64,000 bases of DNA, taken from Prorocentrum cordatum (Eukaryota > Sar > Dinophyceae > Prorocentrales > Prorocentraceae). A model generated the notes under the pieces. That model was not told where the DNA came from and ran no database searches. It saw nothing but the letters and a program-made list of their open reading frames with translations. Position numbers and translations under genes: made by a program. The stretch covers positions 70,992-134,991 of the forward strand of contig CAUYUJ010021698.1 of assembly GCA_963575745.1 (NCBI GenBank), in the 5' to 3' direction. Of this stretch, positions 1-9,626 are shown one piece after another; position 1 is the stretch's first letter, and every line of letters begins with the position of its first letter.

Positions 1-81
1 ACAAAAACCCAGAAAATATGGGAAAATATGGGGACTATTTTTATTTGTGTGTATTTATTTGTGTGTCCTAATGTCCCTTTA
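1..81 (+). repeat. Dispersed repeat R2, 3' part
   Basis: The stretch with two TATGGGAAAATATGGG-like boxes followed by TTTTATTTGTGTGTATTTAT and TGTGTCCTAATGTCCCTTT recurs almost base for base at 22594-22755 and more loosely at 5934-6090 and 63612-63780. This copy enters from the left edge, so its 5' half (AGGAGGG, CACACAGACAC) is outside the window. Confidence 0.75.
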
Positions 82-499
82 AGTCTGGAGGCCTCTCGGG
101 AGAGCCCGCTCGCGCGCGCCCGAGCCCGGCTTGAACCAGAATGGCTACGGACGGTGAGGGCATCGGAAGAAGGAGCCGTTGGAGAAGGAATCCAGGGTCT
201 GGAAGCTGGTGGATCACCAATCGTGGATTGGCCATGGATATCGCATCGCTGCCACCCTCATCAGATAAGGAATCCTCCAGGGTCTGAAGTCCCCTGGCCG
301 CATTCCTTAACGAGGGCCCCCACCGTATCCGCACCAGCCCATTCGGAAGCCATGCCCAGGAGAATGGACGGAAAGAAAAGGTTAACGAGATCCTCTTGGG
401 GGTCTTTTGGGAGGTCATGGGGTCGTCCTGGGGCTCTCTCAGGGACCTGTATGGAGCCCAGGAAGGCCTCTTGTGCTATCGTGGAGGACGTCGGTGAAA

Positions 500-850
500 G
501 AGAGGGTGTCGTAACGTTTGGCCCACCCCTTGGGGCAATCAAAATCGCCTCTCGGAGCCCTCTTTGGGGGGCTCTTGGGCCGCTATTGGGGGCGATCGGG
601 GCCGTCGGGGGGGCCATCTTGGGCTCCTATTGGGCCTCTCTTGGGCCATCTTGGGGCCATCGGGCTTCAAAAGCGCATCGGAAGCGAAACGGGGAGAATT
701 GCAAAATCAGTGACTTTCCAAAGGTTTTTGAAGAGTGCTGGCCTCTTGGGGGGGTCCTGCGGGGGTTGGCCCTCGTCGGGCCTCTTTGAGGTATGTCGGC
801 AGCTATCTTGAACCATCTTCGATTATCTTGAGCCGCCTTTGAGGCCATCT
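500..850 (+). repeat. CCTCTTGGGG-type decamer array (R3), copy 1
   Basis: Degenerate tandem units around CCTCTTGGGG / CATCTTGGGG / CCGTCGGGG. The array is broken at 660-745 by an A-richer segment (GCATCGGAAGCGAAACGGGG... AAAGGTTTTTGAAG). The same two-part structure occurs at 26990-27960 and 59030-60310. Open frames across it, rich in Gly, Leu, Trp, Ser and Ala, are repeat translations. Confidence 0.7.
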
Positions 851-904
851 TGGAGCATCGGAGGCCCTTTTGGAGCCGTCTTGGGCGCCCTGACCGATCG
901 CGCC

Positions 905-1029
905 CCCCCCCCCAAAAAAAAAACATCACGGGGGGAGGGGGAGGGTACCCATCCCCGAAGGGAAATGATTTTTTGAAGGGGAAAGACAGAACTCGGTAGA
1001 CCACCTTAGTCCAAAGGGCTGGTGGGATT
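905..1029 (+). repeat. Dispersed inverted-repeat element R4, one arm
   Basis: The segment with CCCCGAAGGG, TTTTTTGAAGGGGAAAGAC and TAGACCACCTTAGTCC ... AAAGGGCTGGTGGGA matches 28020-28229, where the TAGACCACC...GGGCTGGTGGG arm is paired with an inverted copy. Here only the right arm is clear. It ends about 30 bases before the PUS10 exon, inside its presumed intron. Confidence 0.6.
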
Positions 1030-1060
1030 TATACAGAACCCTTCCAGACAAGCTGTCCAG

Positions 1061-1387
1061 GGACACAAACATGCCATCGGAGACCTGGAGTCGTTTCCCA
1101 AGGACGCCATTCTCGCGCTGGCCGGCCAGGCTCTGGACCAGCGGACGCCCAGCCGCGTCGAGCACCGGCGGGCAGACTTGGTGCGGGACCGGAAGATACT
1201 GGCCCTGGGCCCGTTGGTGTCGGATGGCGATGAGGTGGAGCTCACCATCAAGGCGCAGTCGGGAACCTACATCAAGGAGTTCGTCCACGGAGACGAGGGC
1301 CGAACGGTGCCCAGCGTGGCCGCCGTGCTGGGGCGCCCCTGCCGCGTGGTTTGGCTCGACGTGACCGAGATCCACGACGAGGACTGA
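1061..1387 (+). CDS. PUS10: tRNA pseudouridine synthase Pus10, C-terminal exon
   Basis: This is the last coding exon of PUS10, the enzyme that makes pseudouridine at tRNA positions 54/55 in archaea and many eukaryotes. The frame encodes 108 residues ending at TGA 1385-1387. Family landmarks are in order: [19 protein letters not shown], matching the eukaryotic QKTPLRVLHRR block; then the near-invariant [15 protein letters not shown]; then a final [11 protein letters not shown], matching the family LELDVESV end. I placed the start after the CAG at 1058-1060 (AG|G, in frame); further upstream the frame loses family similarity. The catalytic Asp and the N-terminal THUMP-like part lie in exons to the left of the window. 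Only the last residues differ from metazoan Pus10. The CDS is followed within 60 bases by a hexanucleotide repeat. The family call is strong; the exon start is inferred. Confidence 0.88.
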   Translation, partial: GHKHAIGDLESFPKDAILALAGQALDQRTPSRVEHRRADLVRDRKILALGPLVSDGDEVELTIKAQSGTYIKEFVHGDEGRTVPSVAAVLGRPCRVVWLDVTEIHDED

Positions 1388-1446
1388 GCACCGTGGCATG
1401 GCCTTGCCAGCAAGGCCCGCCATGGAGCGCTGGCAGCCTGCCGCCA

Positions 1447-1454
1447 GCCCGAGT

Positions 1455-1494
<40 letters not shown>

Positions 1495-1500
1495 ACCCGT

Positions 1501-1542
<42 letters not shown>

Positions 1543-1543
1543 A

Positions 1544-1575
<32 letters not shown>

Positions 1576-1584
1576 TGAGACCGC

Positions 1585-1617
<33 letters not shown>

Positions 1618-1625
1618 AGCCCGAG
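1447..1625 (+). repeat. (GAGCCC)n hexanucleotide microsatellite
   Basis: About 29 units of GAGCCC with few changes (GAACCC, GAGACC). It starts 60 bases after the PUS10 stop codon, so it may lie in the 3' UTR or the intergenic spacer. It translates as PSPSPS, PEPEPE or ARARAR in the three frames. Confidence 0.95.
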
Positions 1626-1755
1626 CCCGACCAGCAAGAGGCTCGGGGCGCCCCAGAGAGGTCCGGTGCGCACCTCTCCGGGGGCGAACAAAAGAGAGCC
1701 TCGTCGGCCTCGCGCGTCGCGGCCTGTGCCGGAGCGCCGCGCTTCCCCTGATGAT

Positions 1756-1930
1756 GATCGAGGAGGAGGAGGAGGAGGAGGAGGAGGAGGAGGAGGAGGA
1801 GGAGGAGGAGGGGAGGATGAGGAGCCGAATGATGAGGATGATGAGGATGATGGCGAGGATGAGGACGAGGTGATGAGAACGATCAGGACGGTGGTGAGGG
1901 CGACGACGACGACGACAACGACGACGGCGA
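1756..1930 (+). repeat. (GAG)n followed by GATGAG/GACGAC repeats
   Basis: A pure (GAG)n run to about 1815 passes into ATGAGGATG units and then ACGACG units. Confidence 0.9.
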
Positions 1931-2084
1931 TTAGGTTATCAGAGCTGTCGAGCGTGGCCGTGGAGGAACGGCGCGCCCCGAGTCCCCAGAGGTGGGAGAT
2001 GGCGGCGCGGGGGCGCGCATTCAAGATTTCTGGCCTGGGAGATATCCCGATCCATCTCACTGGAATCACCGCGTCTCGATGCCG

Positions 2085-2315
2085 ATCCCCGACCTCCCCC
2101 TCCCCCTCCCCCTCCCCCTCCGCCTCTCCTCCCCCTCCTCCCCCTCCTCCTCCTCCCTCCCTCCTCCTCCTCCTCCTCCCCCTCCTCCTCCTCCTCCTCC
2201 TCCTCCTCCTCCTCCTCCTCCTCCTCCCTCCCCTCCTCCGCCGCCTCCTCCTCCTCCTCCTCCTCCTCCTCCTCCTCCTCCTCCTCCTCCCTCCTCCTCC
2301 CCCTCCTCCTCCTCG
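2085..2315 (+). repeat. (TCC)n / (CTC)n microsatellite
   Basis: About 230 bases of almost pure TCC/CTC on the + strand. Long frames on both strands here are poly-Pro/Leu/Ser or poly-Glu/Gly/Arg and are not genes. The segment between the PUS10 stop and 2085 holds only repeats and no exon that I can name. Confidence 0.95.
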
Positions 2316-2541
2316 GCACACCCGCCACGGCGAGGCCCGCGAGGAGGACAGTCGCACACCGACCCCCGGGCGGCCCCCGACCTCCATTTGGCGGCGACGA
2401 CGACGGCGCCTCCGCCGACGACCAGCACGACGACGAGGACCGCGACGACGACCACCGCGGCGACCACCACGACCACCACCACGACCACTGCCACGGCGAC
2501 CACCGCCACGACGAGCACCACCGCCACCCACCACCACCACG

Positions 2542-2607
2542 GCCGCGGGGCCGAAGGTGATGCCGCTGGTGTCGGCGCCTGTGGCGCGCCTCCAGGATGC
2601 CTATCAA
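2542..2607 (+). CDS. Possible anoctamin exon just before the LTRQENHRT exon (weak)
   Basis: The frame reads AAGPKVMPLVSAPVARLQDA followed by Tyr-Gln. Anoctamins have a GPs.lnAv.ipvln.iY segment at the end of the third membrane helix, directly before the ..WLT..ENHRT motif. If joined after CAA at 2605-2607 to the exon at 3709, both boundaries are phase 0 and the result continues as Y-Q-F-L-S-V-V-A-D-L-L-T, as expected. Against this, no GT or GC donor follows directly, and the flanks are triplet-repeat derived. It is listed because position, order and phase agree with the clear exons downstream. Confidence 0.25.
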
Positions 2608-2635
2608 AGCCACCCCACCGAAAGGCACGCCCCTT

Positions 2636-2940
2636 TTCGTCCTCCTCCTCTTCCTCCTCGATCTCCTCCTCCTCCGCCTCCTCCTCCTCCTCCTCAATCT
2701 CCCCTTTGCCCCGTTCTCCAGACGACGGCCACCACCCCCTCCGCATCCCTCCTCCTCGTCCCCCATCTCTTCCACCTCCCTCCACCTCCCATCATTCTCT
2801 CCGTCCCCCATCTCCTCGTCGCCTATCTCGTCCTCCTGATGTCGTCCTCTCTGGCCTCCTAACTTCTCGTCCTCCCTCTGGTCTTCCTCCCTCCTCTACT
2901 CGTCCCCTCCGTGCCCCATGTCCTCCTCCCCCTCATGCTT
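2636..2940 (+). repeat. Pyrimidine-rich TCC/CCTCC tract
   Basis: Imperfect TCC/CTC repeats with scattered CATCTC. No coding signal seen. Confidence 0.75.
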
Positions 2941-3042
2941 CTCTCCCCTCCGAGCGCCGCGGGTGTCTCTGCCGCGGGCACTCTGTGGTCGGGAGCCCGC
3001 GCACCGCCCCACCGCCCCTTGACATGGGGGCAGCGCCCCCGG

Positions 3043-3213
3043 GTCGGGTGCTGCTAGAAGTGCCCCTGGCCCAGGGTGCCCCCAGCTTGGCGCACCATTC
3101 GGGAGGCCCCGGGGCCCCCCTGAGCCTCGTGGGGGGTGCCCCGGAGGCCGCCTGGGCCACCCCGAGAATCCTGGGGGCACCTTGGGCCAGGGGTACTTCT
3201 AGCAACACCTGAC
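3043..3213. mobile_element. Foldback element R5, copy 1
   Basis: The left end (GTCGGGTGCTGCTAGAAGTG, then CCCCTGGCCCAGGGTGCCCC) and the right end, read on the opposite strand (GTCAGGTGTTGCTAGAAGTA, then CCCCTGGCCCAAGGTGCCCC), match over about 42 bases with about four differences. The ~85-base core is GC-rich. No target duplication is obvious. A related but larger and interrupted copy is at 24460-24885. Confidence 0.75.
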
Positions 3214-3404
3214 GAGGAGCGACGTGCAACCGACGGCCACTCCCAGGGAGAGAGGCTGCGCCGGCCGGGGCCTCCGGCCTGAGCACACCCGGGGAGCGCC
3301 GCGGGGGCCAGCGTGCGCAGCGCCAGCGCGCTCCAGGCCCACACGCCCGCCGCCGTCCCCGTAGAGGCCTCTCCCGCAGCAGCAGCCGCCAGCCAGCTGG
3401 CCTC

Positions 3405-3545
3405 CTCCTCCGCCTCCTCCATTTCCTCCTCCTCCTCCTCTATTTCCTCCTCCTCCTCCTCCTCCTCCTCCTCCTCCTCCTCCTCCTCATCCTCATCCTC
3501 GTCCTCCCTCCCTCTCCTCCTCCTTCTCATCCTCCGCTTCCTAAG
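3405..3545 (+). repeat. (TCC)n microsatellite
   Basis: Nearly pure TCC with CATCC near the end. It is followed by CGACGACGA-type repeats up to the anoctamin exon at 3709. Confidence 0.9.
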
Positions 3546-3708
3546 CCCCCGACGGCGACGACCATCACCGCGGCGACGACAAAACGATTGCGGCTGCGAC
3601 GCCCGCCGCGGCAACGCCGACGACCACGACGGCGACGCCGACCACGACGCCGCCGCCGCCGACGCCCACGGCGCCGACGACGCGGACGACCCCCGCGGCG
3701 GTGCCCAG

Positions 3709-3795
3709 TTCCTTTCGGTCGTGGCGGACCTGCTCACGCGGCAGGAGAACCACAGGACCCACGCGGAGCACGAGGGCCACCGGCTCGCCAAGGCT
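3709..3795 (+). CDS. Anoctamin/TMEM16 exon with ENHRT motif
   Basis: The frame reads FLSVVADLLTRQENHRTHAE followed by HEGHRLAK. This is the anoctamin signature at the cytosolic loop before the fourth membrane helix (family form: IYEKVAxWLTxxENHRTxxExE). Anoctamins are membrane proteins that act as Ca2+-activated chloride channels or phospholipid scramblases. The start is placed after CAG 3706-3708. The right edge is uncertain: a GC donor after AAG 3790-3792 is possible, or the exon may run on to the hAT-like element whose left end (3844) lies 50 bases away. It is the most 5' clear exon of this gene. The N-terminal domain and the first helices were not found in 1388-3708, which is nearly all simple repeat. 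Confidence 0.72.
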
Positions 3796-3843
3796 TGCGC
3801 CAGATGCGCGCGCTGGCCGCCGTCGCAGCTGTCGCCGCTGGCG

Positions 3844-4008
3844 TTAAGTCGGGCCTGTCCCTCTGGAGGAGGAAAATTCGAAAATAGTCAAAAATCTTAC
3901 CGGGACGATTCTTTGACTTTTTTGACCGTTCTGGAATATGGAATATTTGTTTTGCGTACTTTAATTTTTCGTCCTAAATCCGCCTGCACAGGGACATGCC
4001 CGACCTGA
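3844..4008 (+). mobile_element. hAT-like MITE R1, copy 1 (165 bp)
   Basis: Terminal inverted repeats TTAAGTCGGGCCTGTCCC and, read on the other strand, TCAGGTCGGGCATGTCCC. They are flanked by an 8-bp target duplication CGCTGGCG / CGCTGCCG (7 of 8, 3836-3843 and 4009-4016). The core is AT-rich (AAAATAGTCAAAAATC, TTAATTTTTCGTCC) and has no ORF. It lies about 50 bases behind an anoctamin exon, within the gene. Copies with the same ends are at 31354-31506 and 53801-53968. Divergent or partial ones are at 16878, 43410 and 45233. Confidence 0.88.
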
Positions 4009-4637
4009 CGCTGCCGTCGTCGCAGTCGATCCCTCAGGCCCAGGCGGATCAAACAAGTCACGGCAGCCAGCTGTTCAGGAAGACAGTTATCGGATTGGTA
4101 GGATGGGCTAGGAAGAAAGGAGGGTACCAGTAATGGTAGGCGGCCGAAGATATCGTTCATTGCATCCAAATGCCACTGCTCATACCCTCCATCCTCCCAG
4201 CCCCTCCCCCCCCAACACGATAGTTGTTCTCCTCATCTCCGCTTCCTGCCGTCTGGAGGCCGGCTCACGGCTCCCTTGGCCGTCGCGAACAGCCTCAGGA
4301 CGGAACGCCGGCCTTCGGCAGGGGACCCAGGCCCAAGGGCGAGGCAAGCACTTTCCAAAAGGGGGCCAGGGGTGCTGGAAGAGCCGGTCTGGTAAACCAC
4401 TACAGTTGGACCGAGCTGTGAGGCCGAGGTCGGTTCGGGGCGGGTGCCCAAATCTTCAACGTGTTTGCTGGTTGTTCTTGTGTAAAAAATCGGCGCCTGC
4501 GGCGGGCTTATCCAGAGCCTCGCAGGCTGCCGACGACCCCACCCCCCCCCGCTCTTCTCCGCAGCCGCGCGGTGCTGCGCATTGTTCCCCTCCTCGGCCT
4601 CTGCGCTCCCACTCCTGCTATTCCCACCCCTCCTCCT

Positions 4638-4925
4638 CCCCCCTCGGCGACGACGACGACCACCACAACGACGACGACCACGACGACGACCACGACGACG
4701 ACGACCACGACGACGACGACGACCACGACGAGGACCACGACGAACACGACGACGACCACGACCACGACCACGACGACGACCACGACGACGACGACCACGA
4801 CCACGACGACGACCACGACGACGACGACCGAGGCGACGACGACGGCAGTGACGGCAAGACGGCGACAGCGCTGGCGCAAGCGAAGGCGGCGGCGAAGGCG
4901 AAGGCGGCGGCGGCGGCGACGACTA
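4638..4925 (+). repeat. (ACG)n/(GACCACGAC)n triplet repeat
   Basis: ACGACGACC units to about 4835, then GGCGAAGGC and GGCGGC units. The long open frames here (poly-Thr, Asp/His, Arg/Pro) are repeat translations. Confidence 0.92.
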
Positions 4926-5068
4926 CGACGCCCTGAGCGAGCGCGCCCGCCCACGGCATCGCCGAGGTGTTGGCTCTCAAGTTTATCCGCGAGGCTGGCG
5001 TCGTGCCCAGCACGGCGCGGGGACGAGGTAGGGGGGGCGAGGATAGGAATCTCTTTTGCAACACACTC

Positions 5069-5243
5069 CCCTGAGATCCTGGCGTTGCAATTTTTGTCGC
5101 AACGGGCGTTTTCCCTCGATTTCGGACCCTGGGACCCTCACACATCGATCCAGATCGACCAATTACGCAGAAAGATGGGGTCCAAGGCTCTGGGCGTGAT
5201 TTTGTGCGATGATGCAGTTGTTGTGCAACGTCGGATCTTAGGG
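5069..5243. mobile_element. Foldback element R6, copy 1
   Basis: The left end CCCTGAGATCCTGGCGTTGC faces the right end TGCAACGTCGGATCTTAGGG, giving an inverted repeat of about 20 bases. Internal blocks CAACGGGCGTTTTC, GGGACCCTCACA, ATCGATCC and ACGCAGAAAGATG are shared with copies at 45958-46121 and 47350-47684. Confidence 0.75.
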
Positions 5244-5409
5244 TCATGCAGAAGCGCGTCCTTGGCAGGCGCTGCGAGCACCGATTGGGCACGGCCGGCT
5301 GCGCACACCTGCAACTCGAGCCACACGGGCACGGGCATGTGCTGGGCACATACGTGGTCTTCTGAGGCGAACTCCAGACCCTGGTTGATCTTATGTTGGA
5401 GGGGGGAGA

Positions 5410-5549
5410 CGGGGCTTCGAACAGGAAGAGACATTGCACAAGCATCACTTTCGGAGCTCCGCGCGGAGTTCTTGGGTCGGCCTTGGGCGCCGCCTTTGAC
5501 GCGCTCCGCGCGCCAGGGAGGGGGAATCCGGCGCGGAGTTCCGAAAGAT
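5410..5549. mobile_element. Inverted-repeat element R7, copy 1
   Basis: CACTTTCGGAGCTCCGCGCG GAGTTC on the left pairs with GGCGCGGAGTTCCGAAAG on the right, around a GACGCGCTCCGCGCGCCAGG core. The same design occurs at 17409-17628 and, less complete, at 50430-50545. Confidence 0.65.
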
Positions 5550-5670
5550 ATAGTGGAGACCCATCCCAAGAAACACCCTGCTTGCCTCCAGGGTGCCCTT
5601 GGTTTCTTGGCTTTCGATGGTTTTGCGATGGAAGGCGTGACGTTCCCACACCAGAAGTCGATGGACGTCC
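5545..5670 (+). repeat. Dispersed repeat R8, copy 1
   Basis: The blocks GTGGAGACCCATCCCAAGAA, ACACCCTGCTTGCCTCCAGG and CTTTCGATGGTTTTGCGATG match 35505-35630 at roughly 80-85% by eye. The function is unknown; no frame is conserved with confidence. Confidence 0.7.
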
Positions 5671-5933
5671 TGGTGCTCCAGGGTTGGATTTCTTGTGGAA
5701 GGTTTCTTGTCGTCGAGCTCCTACTGTAATGTTGGTTTCTGCTTCGGGGGCTGGAGGGAAGAGAGGGTCCAAGCTTGGACATTCGAATTGTGTTGAGCTG
5801 TGGTGGCCCTTTGCTGATCTTCTGGAGCAGGCTCCTCGTCGCCACGGCCAGATGCCTTTCGACAGTCTATGGTCGGCACGCGCCCCGAGAAAGGTCCAAG
5901 GGCTGACTTCTGAATGAAGAAGATCAGGAGGGG

Positions 5934-6090
5934 AAAAATCACACACACACACACACACAACCAACTGTTGACTCCCAGGACAAAATGGGAAAATATAGCA
6001 AGTGGGGGGAAAACGAAAAGTGAGAGAATATAGCAACAAAATTGGAATCCTGATTCGTGTGTATTTATTTGTGTGTTCCAGGATCCCTTC
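5934..6090 (+). repeat. Dispersed repeat R2, diverged copy
   Basis: GGAGGGGAAAAATCACACAC begins the copy. A (CA)n run and GACTCCCAGGACAAAATGGG follow. GTGTGTATTTATTTGTGTGT ends it. The order is the same as in the copy at 22594-22755. Confidence 0.7.
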
Positions 6091-6427
6091 AGAGGAGGAC
6101 GGACTGGAGGAGCTGAAGGAGCAGGAGGGACCGGATGGCCTGGAGAAGGATGTTTGAGAAGTTCCTTTTACATTGCGGTTGATTCCCTAAAGGGGAGCAT
6201 GAGGAGAGGCGGAGGAGAAGGAGGAGGAATGGGGAGCGATCTCGGATGACTTCGGAGGTTTCCGCTGGTCTCCTGGTGGAGCAGGATGTGGCGGAGGGTA
6301 GGTGTCGGCTTCTCCTGTACCTTGTCCTCTGCGTCCCCCCCTCATCGTCCTCCTCCTCCTCCCATTCCGACGCTGTGCCTCCTTGGAACGGGCATCGTGC
6401 GCTGGATGGCCCCGAGGGGGTCGGCGG

Positions 6428-6487
6428 TTAAACTCGTATTTCGTCCTATACTACATGGCCTTCTTCAAGCAGCACAGGGACGGCGGA
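6428..6487 (+). CDS. Anoctamin/TMEM16 exon, fourth membrane helix
   Basis: The frame reads LNSYFVLYYMAFFKQHRDGG. This matches the anoctamin helix FQF(V/I)NSYxSLFYIAFFKxx, which directly follows the ENHRT loop. The left edge is uncertain: an AG at 6415-6416 precedes GGGGTCGGCGG, and the family FQF residues that should come before LNSY are not visible, so a few codons may belong to another exon. The right edge is proposed at a GC donor (GGA|GCTGCC, 6487/6488). This gives a phase-0 junction with the next exon at 6734. A GT donor at 6495 would break the frame of the next exon. The gene is the same as at 3709. Confidence 0.7.
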
Positions 6488-6733
6488 GCTGCCAGTGCCG
6501 CTTCCCTGCTGCCCACGCCGTGTCCTCCCCCCCTTCCTTCTCGTCCTTCCCCTCCTCCTGTATCCATGGTCTTGGCACAGGTGGTTTTCCACCGCATGCA
6601 GGTCCGGGCAGCCTCTGCTGTTTTTCCAGGCCCGCTAAGCACTTCCACGCCATCCTCGCCCGCCCCGTCGCCATCTGCCATCCTGTTTGCTACGCGCTCA
6701 TCTCCGGACCTCCCGCTCGCCAGCGAGCTGCAG

Positions 6734-6826
6734 GAACTCTTCGGAGTCGAGATGAACTGCATGCGGCAGGACTGCTTCCTGGACATACAGGGGCAGCTGG
6801 CTGTGTTCGTCATCTTCCGACTGACG
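6734..6826 (+). CDS. Anoctamin/TMEM16 exon, fifth membrane helix region
   Basis: The frame reads ELFGVEMNCMRQDCFLDIQG followed by QLAVFVIFRLT. Anoctamins have a Cys-containing extracellular loop here, then (C)M.EL.IQLAIIF. The Cys-x5-Cys spacing (NCMRQDCF) and the IQGQLAVFVIF helix start agree. The acceptor is GCAG|GAA and the donor is ACG|GTCCCG. The following residues (family LGKQ..., with the first Ca2+ ligands) must be on an exon between 6827 and 16470 that I could not find. Confidence 0.62.
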
Positions 6827-6829
6827 GTC

Positions 6830-7949
6830 CCGTCGGCCACAGGACAAAATCACAACTATGGAAGTTGGGAGGAGTGGCGAGGACCTGGCACATGCAATTT
6901 GTTCAGCGACGGGACGTGTCGATCGAGAAAATAACAGCCCCGACCCTCATAAGTAGCGTTTGCTGGATTGCCATGAGCGTTTCCCGAAGAGCCTAGCCTC
7001 ATCGATGGCTTCCCTGGGCACGGTTGCTACGTGGCCTCGGTTGTAGGGATGTTCGTGCTGCGGGTGGTTTTTCCGACTGGGTTTCCTTGGGTTTTGAAGC
7101 CCTGGCCAGAAGCAAGCAGCCTTACAATCAGAACGCCTCGTGCCAGAAACGTCTCGGAGCGATGCGGAGCGCTGCAGAAAGACCGCGGCGCACAGTATAT
7201 GTAACTTCTAGGCCACAAGCTTTCTGAGATTATGGCTTGTTGCGTACCCATCGATACGCATATATTATATGACATATCAATATATATGTGTGTATGTATA
7301 TATATATATGTACATACTTCTATATGTATACATAGTAGTTTGCCTTCAGCTCACGATATGTGCTAACGTACCTGGGCTTGAGCCCTGGCTGCTTTCCGAT
7401 TCATCTTCCCACGTACTCTGTCTCTCTCTCTCTCTCTCTTTTCAGCTTGCATGCGCAGTCTACGAAATAAACCAGACGCCGAAGATTTGGAGGACGACGA
7501 CGAGGGGAGGGAGACGAGGAGGAGGAGGAAGAGCATCGAGGATCGAGGTTCAAGGTTTTCTCATGTCGCTTGATTAATTTGGGCCTCCAGGAGGCTTCTT
7601 GTCGAGACGGCAGTGTTCACCCCAGAATGATTATCAACATTCACCTTTGTAGAGATCCAGGGGAGCTTTTTGAGGGGGAGGGTTGAGGGAGGGGGCAGAG
7701 GGATGGGAAAGGACGAGGGTGGGAGGAAGGCGGGGAAGAGAAAGCGATGAGGAGGGTGCGGGGGAGCGGAGGGGGGGAGAAGGGAGGAGGGAGGGTGGAA
7801 GGGAGGAGGCAGGAAGACATGATCACCTGAGCGGAAGAGGCCAATGGGCGGGACGGAGGGAGGCAATAGTCAAGGAAAGGGGAGTGACGAAGGGAGGAAG
7901 GAGTGATGAGGTAGGGATAAAGGAGGTAAGCGCAGCGACTCCAACAACA
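6830..7949. other. Anoctamin intron sequence with little structure
   Basis: There is no recognisable gene. It contains a TATATA/ATGTAT stretch (7255-7330), a short (TC)n run near 7420, and a purine-rich G/A tract (7670-7945). The open frames here are short and without family features. Confidence 0.45.
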
Positions 7950-8445
7950 TGAGACGACGACGACGACGACCATAGCGGACGACGCCGGCGACGGCGGCGT
8001 CGGCGACGACGGACGACAACGACGTCGACGACGATGACGACGGCAGGTGACAGACGATGACGAAGAAGACGACGACGACGACGACGGACGACAACGGCGA
8101 CTACCGACGACGACGGCAGACGGACGACGACAATAGACGACGACGACACCAACGACAACAGCAGAAGCAGACGGGCGACGATGGAGACGACGACGATAGA
8201 CGTCGACGAACGAGGACCGAACTCCGACAACGGCAAACGGACGACCATGAAGATCACGACGCCGATAAACGACGCCGAACGACGATTACCGACCAACGAC
8301 GGCGGCGGCAGACGGACGACAACGGCGGCAACGAGATCGACGACGACGACGAAGCACGACGACCGACAACCGACACAGTCAGCAGACGGGCGACCACGGG
8401 GACGACGACGGAGCCGACGACAGACGACGGCGACGACGACGTCAA
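7950..8445 (+). repeat. (ACG)n triplet repeat, degenerate
   Basis: About 500 bases of ACG/GACGAC units with increasing interruptions. Frames are poly-Thr, Asp or Arg, or Val-rich on the reverse strand. These are not genes. Confidence 0.92.
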
Positions 8446-9192
8446 CTAAGACTCTGGCTGTTTTCGAGTTTTCGACGGATTACGACTTCGTCGGTGTCGT
8501 TTTCGGCGCCCTCGACCTCGTCGGCGACGGCCGGTTTGTGTGCGTGCGTGTGTTAAGTTGGTTCGGAGGTCTCGGAGTCACTGAAGGTTTCCTCATGTTG
8601 TAGAGAGTGTTCGGCATTCACATGTTCTATGAGGGTGATTTGCTGTTCTTCGACCTAGATCTCACAGCGAGATGACTTGGGACGATGACTGACAGATGTC
8701 TTTCTCAATATGTTACCATTCTCTGCCGCGTTCACGGCGAACGTGCCCAGTTTCGTGGCAGGCGTCGGCTCGAGAACAGCAGTCGCTGCACACGTCGGAC
8801 AGCATTGGTTATTGGACGGTTGTCCCTCCGATTTGAAAAACAGTCCCAGGGCCCCCTCAAAGCGGCGCCAGGATGCCAATTCTGAAAGGGTCTTTGGAGC
8901 AGAACGCAGCAGCAGCACCACATGCCTGCTGGCCTTGCAGGCAGGCGCAGCCATCAACTTTCTCAGCCTTCAACGAAGAGGGGACACGGCCCATGTTGAA
9001 AGCATCTTGTTGCTCTCTGGCATGTTGTTCTCTGGGTTCGTGCCCACACCATGGAGGAGAAGACGAAAGAGAAGGAGGATGGGCAGGGACATGCAGGAGG
9101 ACGAGTGAACAATTAATTGTACGGGGATGTGTTGGCTGGGTACACGTTAGCCAGCGTGGGCCCCACACCGTTTGTTTCTAGCGATTGATGTC
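8446..9192 (+). other. Non-repetitive stretch with an unassigned ORF (8710-9108)
   Basis: Base composition is more even than in the flanks. The + frame at 8710-9108 (132 codons; MLPFSAAFTANVPSF start) has no simple-repeat bias but no motif I recognise. It may be chance, or a relic inside the anoctamin intron. Confidence 0.25.
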
Positions 9193-9303
9193 GTGCAATA
9201 TATATGTGGAGCAATTGGCTACCCTGCACCGCGCTTGACCACTCCACTGCTCGCGCAAACATCCCACCCACCCACCCGCAACTTGGTCCGCAAAATCTCT
9301 TAA
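9193..9303 (+). repeat. Dispersed repeat R17, copy 1
   Basis: GTGGAGCAATTGGC, CCACTCCACTGCTCGCGCAA, ACATCCCACC and CGCAACTTGGTCCGCAAAAT line up with 11218-11312. Both copies sit next to GTGCAAT-type and CGCGCG-rich repeats. Confidence 0.65.
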
Positions 9304-9343
9304 GACCGTGATGGTGGGTACCAAATGGCACTTGCCAACGACA

Positions 9344-9593
9344 GCGACGCCGACGACGACAGCGACAACGACGACGACGACGCCGCCGACAACGACTACG
9401 ACGACACCGGCGACGTCTCCAACGACTTCGACGACGCCGACAACGACGACGACGACGACGACGACGACGACACCGACGACGACGACGACGACGACGCCGA
9501 CGACGACGACGATGACAACGACGACGACGATGACGACGCCGACGACGACGACAACGACGCCGACGACGACGACGACGACGACGTCAACGACGC

Positions 9594-9626
<33 letters not shown>

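Noticed and set aside
1272-3212. Very long open frames on both strands
   Set aside because: They translate (GAGCCC)n, (GAG)n and (TCC)n into poly-Arg/Gly/Pro/Glu/Ser; composition changes exactly with the repeat.
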